From: Phoronis australis
Taxonomy: Eukaryota; Phoronida; Phoronidae
Assembly: GCA_002633005.1 (NCBI GenBank)
Contig: NMRA01000139.1
Span: 756,816 to 820,815 of the forward strand
Direction of reading: 5' to 3'
DNA: 64,000 nucleotides
The position numbers and the translations under genes were made by a program. The notes under the pieces were generated by a model. The model did no database searches and was not told the origin of the DNA. It saw only the letters and a list, made by a program, of their open reading frames with translations. Below are positions 29,701-41,700 of this stretch, piece by piece (the first letter of the stretch is position 1; every line of letters begins with the position of its first letter).

Positions 29701-32700
29701 ATTTCGTGGTCTCGATAAAGCCAAAAAGGTCCCTCTGTTTCCTCTCATCTTCGTGATCGGTAAAACCAGGGACATTACACCAAACCACAGCAATATACAG
29801 TGACGTACACCCAGCGTAAGATCCGATGAGATCATCGCTTACTGTAGCCTTCCTTCTAACCGATTAATGAAACATCTCTCGGCTCAGTGAGCGCGAACGA
29901 ACACGGGGTAATGAGGATACTGATCGATTAAAACGGTGAAACCTAAGAGGTGTGACATTATCCCTCAAGACTTCTTATTTTTCTCTGTTGCAAAAGCGAG
30001 AGTCAGTGGAGCAATAGAGAGTCGGAAAATGGGAGTCCGTTGTCCCCAATATTTTCAAAGCCATAGCCGGAAATGTTGGTTATAAGTTTTAGAGCTCGGC
30101 GACTCACACTATAATCCGGATGATAGGACTGCGAGATTTATACACATTTCGTACTCGCCGTACGGTTGATATTTTTTGCCAGTGTGCATGCATTGTACAA
30201 GCAGTTGCTATAACCAAAATGTATTTATCTTCGTTGCAGAAACCAAGGCAATATCTCACCCGCTCATTCCTAAGCGACAACAATTTTTGTACTTAAATGG
30301 CGCTCTTTACTTAGTTGCGGTATTGTTCCCGAGGCTGACATGTCAGAGTTACGTATTCAAACATTGAATTGGAAGCAAAAACGAGCTGCAATTCACTGTA
30401 GCATGAAGCAGTCAATCTACCATCTTATGGACTGAAAAGAATGTGTAATGTTTTATTTTATTCTTTCTTATGACGACCAATCAAGCAAACCTCGCCTACA
30501 GTCGAATGACTTCGCAAACGGGTCAGAGATTAGAAGCCACTGTGAACGACTGGGGGTCCTCCATGAAAGCTGTCGATGGGAATCCGAACCCAAACTTCGG
30601 AGGAGGGAGTTGTACGCATACTGACAGCGTAATGAACCCGTGGTGGAGGGTATGGGTGGGAGGAAATGGTCGCAAACAGAACTTGCCAATTCATTACGTG
30701 ATGATTACAAATAGAATCCTGGCTTGTAAGTAAAGTGTAATAATATTAAACCAATCTATCTAAATTTGTGCGCGGATACATGAGTATAATCGTAGAGTAA
30801 ATGTACACATTTTATGGTCCTAAGGTATCAAAACGATGAGGCATCTTTTCAAAATGTATTCAATTTAGTACGTGTAAATATATTTATTTTAAGGTCGAGA
30901 ATGTGAAAAAAATGCTTGTATATCTAATCACGTTACTCATGTCAATATATTAGTTTTGTCAATTGTAAAACATAAAGTAAATACTATCATGTATTTTTAA
31001 AGATGAAACAAAACGCTGAAACTTAAAGTAAACAAAGAACAACACTGATGTGTTCAATTTACACTGGGGACCTCATACAAAGCCCAAACATTACAATATG
31101 CATTGAATGTCATCCGTACTGTAGATTACCCGAATAATAAAGCTTACATGTACCTGCGTTACATTGGTATTTCGACAGTTGTTTTCGCATACACAGGAAA
31201 TAATGGATCTCCCTTTTTAAGTTGGCCGCTTAAACAATTTCGCCGTGTACGTGGTCCAAGCTGGAATACCTGATCGGCATTTATGCTACCACTTCCAAGG
31301 CAAATTTCCACCAGATACCAGACTTCTGAAATGCAAAGATGACACCCCTGAGGGCTCATTGGTGGAGATAAAACTTCTGTCTGACAAGAAAGAGATACTC
31401 ACTCTTTGCGAAGTGGCGGTGTTTGATGCTTATCCGGGTAAGCTGATGCGCCGACAATGAAAACAGATTCTTGGTAATCGAAAGTACAACTTTGTTGTGC
31501 TACAATGGAAGCCCAATATTTTTTCTAGTATGCATATCGTGCGTCTGTAAAAATCTGGGGCAAGGCGGTCGTGGCTGCGCCTGCCCGCACAACGTCTGAC
31601 GTCACGCGCAGTAGAGGTGCGTTCACTGATTGTGTCGTTTCGTCTTGCGTTTTCCTTAAACATGGACGGCGCTGCACTGAAATAAGTGGGATAGTCGCCC
31701 ACGTTTAAGTCGAACTTCCACGATAGTTCGCAGTCTAAGGAAGTTTAAATAAACTCTTGACTCTGACCCGAAGAAGATACCGTCATTCTGCGGAACCGGA
31801 GGTTCATTCAGGAACCCAAGCTCCTGTTCAATAACCCTAAGATCTTTGAGATGTTGTCATTTATTTTAATGAGAACAAGTGACTTTAACTAAATTGTGCA
31901 AGGTTGACATACTGACAAGAAGCATTCCTGAAAATGTCTACAACTGTCAATTTTCTTGAAAAGTTCTGAATCTCGATGTCAGTATTTTGCCACTCACTGA
32001 AGAATCAGTTATGAATTACAAAAAGCATTGCATTTCACTAAAAACCCAGGTAAAAACACAAGCACGCGCACACGCACACGCACAGCAGGTCATGCATGTA
32101 ACTTGCAAAACTGGAAGCGAAGCAGGTGTCAGTACCATCGGTAAAATATACGATTCATTTTGATTCGGCTCCACCTTTCGCAGACAGCATGCATTCTGAA
32201 GTTTATTTGACAGTACCCCTCGTTCAATGATTTAGACATATTATGAAGACAACAACTCATATTTTATCCAGTCTTACTTATCGTTCATTTGGCCGCAGCT
32301 GTGTAAATGCGATTTCAATTCGTTTTAGAAATCTTCTCGTTCAGTTCGCATTTCTTCGAGCGTAAATAAGCTACCACACTGCTAGTAAACGGGTGCACCA
32401 AATCAACTTCAAAGCCTTGCTTTGTGATTTCTATCGGATACATCGTATATCCTCCAGCCCTCGTGTGGTCCACCGCCAATGGGGGCGGCACAGCACTGAA
32501 ATAAATGGGGGCTATAGCCCCCACCCACAGTCGCCTATGATGCACCGTTCATGTTTGAATAGAATCTGGCTATTTCACCTTTGCAAAGCTGGTCATTCTG
32601 CCAAAACGCACGCTTTTATCACTGTCTAACTGCCGTTGAGCATATTTAGGTGGGTTGACAATGGTTATAAAAAATACATCTAAACTAAAAAAACATTTCG

Positions 32701-35700
32701 GGTATTTAGTTAAAGCCAGGTTTGGTTTATTTTCAATGACATTTTGGATTTGTAATATCCAGGTTTTCTTCAACAGGTTGGTACACACCGGGTACCCAGG
32801 TGGTGGAGAGCAAAGTCGACGTCACGTACAGCGGAACATTGTGCCAGCCTCGCGGACCAGATACCAAATACTGCATCATGGTCGTTAAGGGGCAGCCTTT
32901 AGACGTACCTCACTGTGCGACTTACACCAAATTGGAGAGGTGCACCATACCTCCTAAAATTGGTATTTGCTTTTCAAATGACAACATAATTAAAACGATG
33001 TCACCGATGTCGTACAGTTAACAACTCCCCCGTTGGCAGCACGGTTTCACGCAGTAATCATCATCCAGTGGCCGGAAATAGACAGCTTTATTTGTCTCCG
33101 ATTACACAATATCATGGTTTAGTCAATGAAAAACACAAGTTTTGTCATTAAGAATCATTTTGGGACCCATAAATCTACTTAGCAGGGTTTAACTGCACCT
33201 TGAAATCCAAGCACAACCCACGCAACAGCGTAAACCTGTAACTTCTATTGACTCACACGTTTGTGTTCGTGTTTAATGTGTGGCAAATCCTCTCTATTGT
33301 GTGAAAAATACCTGCCCATATTTCACTTAATTACAAAATGGGGCAAAGCTAATGACAAAAGGCAAGCATGTTTTAATTTTTAGGATTGGTTTGCATTTCA
33401 GCGGTAAACAGTTGATGTTGTACAAACAAAATATGTGAATCCATACCTAAGGATAAGAAGCTTTGGTTTCGAGACTACACAGTGGTAAAGGCATTGGCGC
33501 TTTCCTATCCCCTCTCCACATAGTCGTTAGTAAAACGTCCTTTACTCGGGTGGAGAAGAGGTTTGGGGCAAAATTAAGCTTAAAAAAACAACCTATCCAT
33601 TCACTCAAAAATACAGACATAAAAGTTATAGACAAGTTACATAAAGCAACAACGGCAAAATTCGCATCTGACCGTAAGTTACAATTACTGGTTAAGAGGT
33701 CTCGTATGTTATACCTTCACTATCAAAGAGCCCAGTGAAAATCTCCGCAACATTGTACACTTGCAAGGGTTTTTAAAGGCTGTTGCTGCAAATTGTTTGG
33801 CACACAATATTTTGTAAAAAAGTGTTGCCCCAATTCCACCATGAAAAATTATGTAAAGTTTGTTTGTCGAAACGGACATGCTGACAGGCTCTTTCTCAAA
33901 TGCTTAAACTGCCTAAAGACACAGTTCACATTCCAAAAGCATTATGGGTGGTCTTGCCAAATCATCGACATTGAAAGCACTGACGTGTATGCAGGGATTA
34001 TACATGTACCAATATTCACAGGTTTACACTGTGTACTAGGGGTGACCGATCAAGGCAGAAATACCTCCTAATTCATGGGGAGTCCATTTTTGTCAGTGGC
34101 AAGGAGTTTGTTACCTTAAACTAGTAAGGGCGATCTTAGATGAGGGCTGGTCACCAGCGTATACATGTACAATCATGTCATATGGACTACAATACAGCAA
34201 TACTGATCACCGATGACCTGAAAGGGATCGCTATATGAGCGTGTTTTGTTGTACATGTATGATCAACAATGCGTTTTCGTCACTTTTGTCCTTGATTACA
34301 TTATCTTTTTCTTACCCGAGTCGATGAAATAATGTCGTCTGTTCGATTCGATGTAAGGTCTAGTGATTGTTACAGCAACTGATGGGTCAACTAGAGGTTA
34401 GCAATATCTGACTCCGACTGGCATGGATGGAAAATAGCGCTGTAGGTCTATAATACCTTGAATACATATCAAAAGTTGCAGTTTCAGGTTTTAGCCAACC
34501 ATAGGAAAATAGTAATAGTTTTTATATGATAACTTACTTCGTTCATGGACTTAACAAGAAATGGCCTATTTCGGTTGCGCTCTGACACGATAACGTGGTC
34601 ATGATACTATCACAAGTCTATTCCATTTGCAATAGAAGTGAATTACATACCGAGAAAAAGGTCTCGAGTTGCGCTTTAACTTAACAACGTTTATAATTCT
34701 TGCGGCAACAATATTCGAGCCTCTGCACTCAAAAATTCCAACAGTTCCGTTATAGGGACAATTTGTGAAGATTCACCAAAGGTTTGTCGTTGCATGTTTA
34801 ATATTATAATATGTCTCTTAATTCACAGTACCAAAGTAACGCCTGGCATATGCAAAAAGCTAAACTAGCTCACCTTATAGATAATGTGGCTTTCCACCAA
34901 GTTAATTTTTTCGTACCTTTGATTTACATGTATCCCAGAACAGTCTCAGGGCATTCTTTTCTAATAATGTATTACTGTTGAAGTTTGTTTTAGGTCAGCC
35001 TCTTTTAGAATGCAGTTCGCCTTGATTAAATGCGAGTATCGGCATGTTGCAGGTCAACCACGGGAATTGAAAATGGTTTGCCGCTCAGGTTTATTTATCC
35101 AAGGGAGTAATACTTTGCCTTTGTGTTGGATCGTTTTAGATGACTTTGAATACACTCTTGCTTGGAACGAGTGGAGCCCTTGCTCGACAACGTGTGGTGA
35201 AGGCGTTCGACAAAGAGAAGAAATGTGCCACGAGCCACAGTTTCAGGGCCATCCATGCCCAATAGATTACCACCCAGAAAAGGAAACTTCACCGTGTTCA
35301 TCCTCGCCTTGTCCCGTTAGTGAGTAGGTCAGGGCACAGAAAAGCTAGCGGGGACAAAAACAAAACGTTGTTGTGGTATTTACCTCGACTCCGTTTGAGA
35401 ATTTCTATGTTCGGAGTCTTGTTACTTTACTGCAGTATTTCTTTCCGATAAGCGAGAGGGAAGCATTTCCATACGCTGTATCGACTTTGTACTCTTTCAA
35501 GTGTTTTGAAAACTAGAGGTGGTCGACATCCAACTCGTTTCGGTTTGACTTATATAAGGAAGCTATAAAACTAGGCTTCAATCACTAAAATGATTAAGAC
35601 GCTATGAACGTAGTATTTCAAAGTGGACGTGGAAGTGATTTCAGGGCGTATAAAGCTCTGCCGCTTCGATATTACTTGAGAACTGTCTTTAAAAAGTCTG

Positions 35701-38700
35701 GTCATGACATGTCAATTTAATCTGGACACTGAATTGAAACTTCATCGTGCATTGAAGGTATAGGCATCAACAAAATTGCCACTGTTCATTGTAGTTTCAA
35801 CAACGGTTCACACAACGAGATTAGCACATGAATCTGATACCAGATTCGCTAAAGGCACGCAAAATGTTATTTATGAAAACGAGAAGTCGACGCGTTTCTT
35901 AGTAACGGCCTCAGGTAAGCCTTGTGTAACAGTTTCACAGATTTTATAGCCCTTCTAATGCCTGTTACACATAATTACCTATGTTGATTACATGTGTAGC
36001 GTAACAAAAAATAATTCACTGTGGTAGATATTTTACCCGTTTTTGTCAGAGGTTTTAAACTAAACTTAATGAGTGAAACCACATGGAAAGACGCGTTCAT
36101 TTTACGTTGCATCACAGTTTTATCTTTGTCCCCCTAAAAATGAAAATTGAACAAATTTGGGGTCTATACACCACCAACAGATATACATGTGCCAACCATG
36201 CCAATACCATTTAAAGGGGGAAGTGCAATGTTTCTTTGTTTGAAACACAGTCTGTGGTAATAATGCCCCGTAAAAAGGTCAACGGAGATAAAAGTTAAGG
36301 ATATAGTATCTAATGTGTTTTAAGCCCCATAGAATCCTATGTCGTGGAAACTTACATGTAAGACTCGTTTACACATTGCATAACACACATTTCCTTTGCA
36401 TGTCTTCAGTGGCACTAAAATGGCCGGTTATCATATCTGATGTCGTTCATCATTTTAGTAGGGTACATATCTGGAACGTAGTTGGTGACTCGTTTTCCTT
36501 TCTTCAGGAACACATCGCAATTCCTTCCTTAATTTTCAGCGGATCTTTGTGGCACTCTTTCCCCCTCGGTCACTCTGCTTACTGCACAGTAAGAACCGGC
36601 AGTAGACAAAGATGGACTACCGCCATTTCATCGACCGTTGGCAGCCCCGTATCTGTCGAGAGATCGACCCATGCTCTGGTTGCAGGGCGTTATGATGAAT
36701 TACTGGCCTAATTTTACTTACTCTCTCTCTGTCCGTCACTTTTGTAACCCTATGCAGGTTTGACGGAAGGTAAACGACGCTTTTGTAATTTAATTCGCAG
36801 ATCGTTTGAGGAATTGCACATGTAAAAGTACGTACGCCTGAATTTCTTTTCGGGATCCTTTACTGGTGTCAGTGGGCAATATCGACGATTACCATGCTAA
36901 GTGTCAGCATAAGAAATGTTTGTGTGGTGAAATCGTCCATCAAATGAAGTAAAGTGGTATCGTTGAACTGGCATGAATTGTTTGCCAGATTTCGTTCTTA
37001 CCGTTGCATGAGATCCATGAGTGTTTAATTGGGAGCTTTAGTTCGCGCCTGAAATAGACGAGGCATTTTTTTGTTTACAGCAGCTGAAAAAATCTAAACA
37101 TTCCCATTTTCGTGTAAAAATATATCCTTTTCATTTTGATTGTGCCAGAATCACACTTTTCATTGTCCGCTAAATGTAGATACATATAGGCTTATCGTAT
37201 AATTAATTTGAAACGTGATTCTAAACACGGTATTGGTCACTGCTGTGTTGTGCAAATCGTCATCAAGAGATCAATATTCAGCCCATCGACGTTTTGACAA
37301 GCCTCCAGATACCGGGAGTATATCCCATCTGCTCCCTGTCCCCGCTATACATGTACATTTATCCCTCGAATGTCTAGGATATCACAAGAAAATGGGCAAC
37401 GGCAATTTGCCAACACGACAAAAGTTTGTGACATCAAGAGAGAGGTACGACCCCTATGGGTCGCCCAGAAACTTCTAATGTACATGCAATGCTTTGTTAT
37501 ACGAAGAGAGGACCTCCTCTTACAAAATCATCATAAGCCCTTGCATAAAATCATCGATTAAAACTGCATCGAAGTATCAGGGTTGCTGCTGTCAGTCACA
37601 TCTTTCTCAAGGTTTAGTGAGAACGTTGCACTTGAGCAGGATATAAAGAATTCCTGCTATCCAAAACCACTTTCACAGACTACATGGTCCCTATGCTACA
37701 CTAAGGGGAGTAGGCACAGTAAGTGCCAATCACTGTACTTAAAAGCTATTGTTATCTTAAACTCGACCAATGGCGTAAGGCTTTCGTAAATTGTAAGCAA
37801 TACAATACAAACGGAAGTGCTAAGACCAGCATCATTGGCGAATAGTTGTGTCGTTCGGGAGCCGGTATTGCAAACTGGACTACAACGTCGGTGACGGCTA
37901 ATCGATAAATTGACCTAGGGTCGGGTATTATTATAAAGACAACGGAATTGGTTGTACTACAAGTACCTATGTAACATGCTACTGACAGCTACAACGCAAT
38001 TAATGTAAAACATCAATAAACGATGAAAGGTACTCATCCTTCAGAATTCTCTGCCCTGCAGCATCCTGGTGGAAGTTCCACTTAACTAGGTTGCAGGACT
38101 TCTCGTGCCCATTGCTCAATATCATAAGGCCTCAAAACCGCCGAATGTTTGCTAAGTGTGTGTCATATTCGTTGTCAGTGTCTGTGTTTCTCATATCCAC
38201 TCCCTTATCTCTCTTAGTTCATAGTAATCTTCCAGTTCTCGCTCAAAATTGTCCTCGTCTTCCAACCTGTTACACCGTACGTTACGCCGTTGTATTTTGC
38301 TGTCAAGTGACCAAACGACCTACTACTTGGAGGAAAGCTGGAAATGTAATTTTTTCTTTAACATTTAAAAATCCTCGTTTGTGCGGTACATTAAAGACTG
38401 AATTGGTTTTGTTTGATGGCTTTTTATTCATTTTAGCGAACCGATACCTCAAAAACTAAAAACGTGTGGTTGAAAAGCTTAATGGTCATTCTTCATCACA
38501 GTATTTTTTACACAAATAGCACGTTGAGCATAAATTGGTGTTGATCCTGGTACTGCGTAATGCATAATGCGCGATGCAAGCACACGTTGACATAAAGCAT
38601 TGAGTAAATGCATGTTGGTGTTTCCACGTATTCGTCAAGTGACGTGTTTTCGAAGAAATATCACCTAACACTTTCCTCAAAATGCATGTCAATAGAGGAG

Positions 38701-41700
38701 AACGCATTCATGCACCTTCTGGTCCACAGGCAAACTTGCAGAGACTCACGTAAAGTTTGAGCACCTTAGGTTCTTAAACATTTTACAGGCTGCTCGCAGA
38801 TGAAGCTAGAATAATAAACGAAGGTGTCTATATTGGGAAGGAGGAGATAAAACACATATGTGAGCCTAATGTCAGAAGCAGAGGACAAGTAATTGCAAAG
38901 TTGACATGCATCTTGGTAAAGTTCTACTGTAGTGCATTTCTTTCCACGTGAAAATCCCGTCGCTGTTGTCACTTAAATGACGTCATCAGTTATAGGTGTT
39001 CAATCGGTACACAATGTGTTCCAACTAACGCAGTGCAGACGCTGTGCTCATTATATTCGGACAAAATAAAAATCACTTTCATTGGTTCCGGTGCCTAAAT
39101 CAACAACCCAGGCGTAGAAGACCGAATAGACACTATTTCCTAAATGCATCGTTGGTCATTGCACCGTTCTTTAAGGTGGGTTAACAGTCGGTGTCAAAGG
39201 AGACAGCTCCTCAGTAGTAAACGAAAGAGAACATAGGCAACCCAGCACTCGAGTGCTGTCACCTCCAGTTAGGCATTCCTATCCAACGGCACAACCGCCG
39301 CCTGCATACGGTGACTGGGTGGCCGAGAAGGCAGTCACCAAGCGCCGAGACCCTCTTGTCCACACGTCGGCTGTCCTCGATCTGTCAAACGGCAAGTTGT
39401 GGAAATCGACGACATTTCGTGAGTCAGTTGAAACATAGTTCGGCAACGGGACTTTCACCAGAAAGGGAAGCAGAAACCCACTTTTCAAAAGCAGAAATGT
39501 GACATACCCTTGCCTTTTGTTTTCAAAGTGAAATTATTTGAAGGAAATGATTGTTGATGTTAACCATTTGCTTAGTAAATTCTCATGTTTTATATGATCA
39601 ATCAGGAAAAGTCTAAGCCAGCTGGCTGTAATCGGCTCGTAGTGTATTACAACACGTGATCTGACCTCAGCTCGTGGCCACTGACGTATGTGCTAACACA
39701 ACTAGGCTTAACTCATGCTCCGTAAGCACTAACTTTCTGCTTCTCAACAAGTCGATCGCGTACATGTATATCTACATGCAAGTTATTACAGTATTTCCCT
39801 TCTTCAAGGTTATGTTCCGGTTTTTAAGGTGCTCGGCCACGAGCAACACCTTCGACGAGGCGACCGAAAGAACCCGTGTTGAGAAACAGTCAAGTGCCCA
39901 CAGATGTCACGAATATTGGGAATTCTGATTACGGTGGAAATGGAACGGTGACTACAGTGGATGAAATTGATCACAAACCTTCTGGTAGGGACGGGAGATG
40001 TTGCGTTATATCGACTGTCTACAGAAATCACAAGTGCATGTTGGGGAATGGGCTAATACTCATGAAGTTATAGGTTGATAAGCAGTAATCTGCAACATGT
40101 GGCTTTGGAATAGGTGGGAGGTAATGGGTTATCAGGCAGGCATATGTACATTTAAGCGCCGTCCACATAATTCTGTATCAGATTTTTGTTAAGTTTCCAG
40201 GGCCCTTGTGACCAAGCTTGATATAAACGGCTTTAATCCAAGCGGACTTCTGCCCGGTTAGGACCATCTGGTCCAGAACATCATTGTGGAGTATATTAAG
40301 TTGCATGTAGTGTCGTCACAGCTCGAAGAGCTGCCGTGACAAGTTAATTTGCACTAGATTATGACATGTGTATGAAGGCTCTGGGACGTACGTTATCTAT
40401 ATACCTCGCAATTTCCAGCCATATCATAGAAAAGCGAATCTGGTAATATGACTTCATATCAAATGGCAAACGTTGGACACGGTCCTTCATTTGGAATATT
40501 TAACAATAATTCCGAGTTACCAGATGTTGCTACCGGGAAGAAAACTTAATGAGTTACACAAAACTGCAAAATTCAACATTATTCCCTTTTTTTCTTTTCA
40601 GTACCCGGGTTTTTGATTGCGTTCCTGTCGATTACGTCGTTGGCGTTACTTATCGGTCTTATTTCTTGCGTTTACTACTACGTTAACAAAAATATACGGT
40701 AAGTAATCCTATTTAGGGAGTTCTTTAAGTAGGAGAAACAAGGTTTAAATCGCCTGTCTTTGCCACATCATTTTCCATAACCTGCTCCGCTTGATGCGGT
40801 CCTGCATCTGTAGATGGTTTGTTTTTTGTAGGCATCCAAATTAATCAAAGCGGATGTAACGGTCATGTAGGACCTGACCATTAAGTCTATGTTTGTATCC
40901 ACACATCAAAAACACCTGTTTTAACGCAGACATACACTGACTTTTGGAAAAAAAGAAATCCTGCAGCTGTTGATTTATTACCAGTCTGGGATTACTTGAG
41001 AACCCGAGCGTGGCTTTCACAAAAAATGGAAGTTTTATCCAAAACAAACCAACGGTTGAAGTTACGCGTACACATTTTGAAATAATTTCCTAGCAGTATT
41101 TTTAGAAAAGTACCTTTGATTTCATAGGGGTCCGATCAGCCATTTCACAGATATGATGTTAAGAAATTAACGTTAATTGAACATTTTTCTAAGTCTTAAC
41201 AACCTTAAGTATACGACACACTACTGTGAGAGACTATTTAAAACATAACGCACGCATGATGATAGATGTGCATTGGCTCATACTCACATTGTGTTCTTTA
41301 TGCAGTCAGAAAACACCTAAATTGCAAGTACAAGTACAAGATTCAGACGTTCTTCTGGAACATTCGAGTGACGGAGATAAACGAGAAAGCCATTGGCGTG
41401 AGTTGCATGTTGCTAAAGCAGGCTCAATGCGTGCTCTATTGACTAATCAAACGCGTGTCGATTAGGGATCACACTGGGCCTCAGCCGCCTTGGTAGGATT
41501 TGGAAACCGATAGTCAAACTAGAGGTGGAATCAATTGGACAGTCGTAATAATGTTTTTTCGTATATAGACAAAGTTTGAAACTTTTTTGAAACGTTCTGA
41601 CAACATTTGGAGTGTAATTCAAACCCTCAGGTCCAATACCGGGGCACATGTTTTTCCACTTTCCCAAAACATTCGAATACAAAATACGTGTATGTTAACC

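Noticed and set aside
32050-32095. Possible CRISPR-like or structured repeat (CACACGCACACGCAC)
   Set aside because: It is a simple CA/CG microsatellite in a eukaryotic intron.
35010-35327. TSP1 frame in gene B taken as starting upstream at 35010
   Set aside because: Homology to genes A and C begins exactly at the acceptor 35138-35139; the upstream part is intron.
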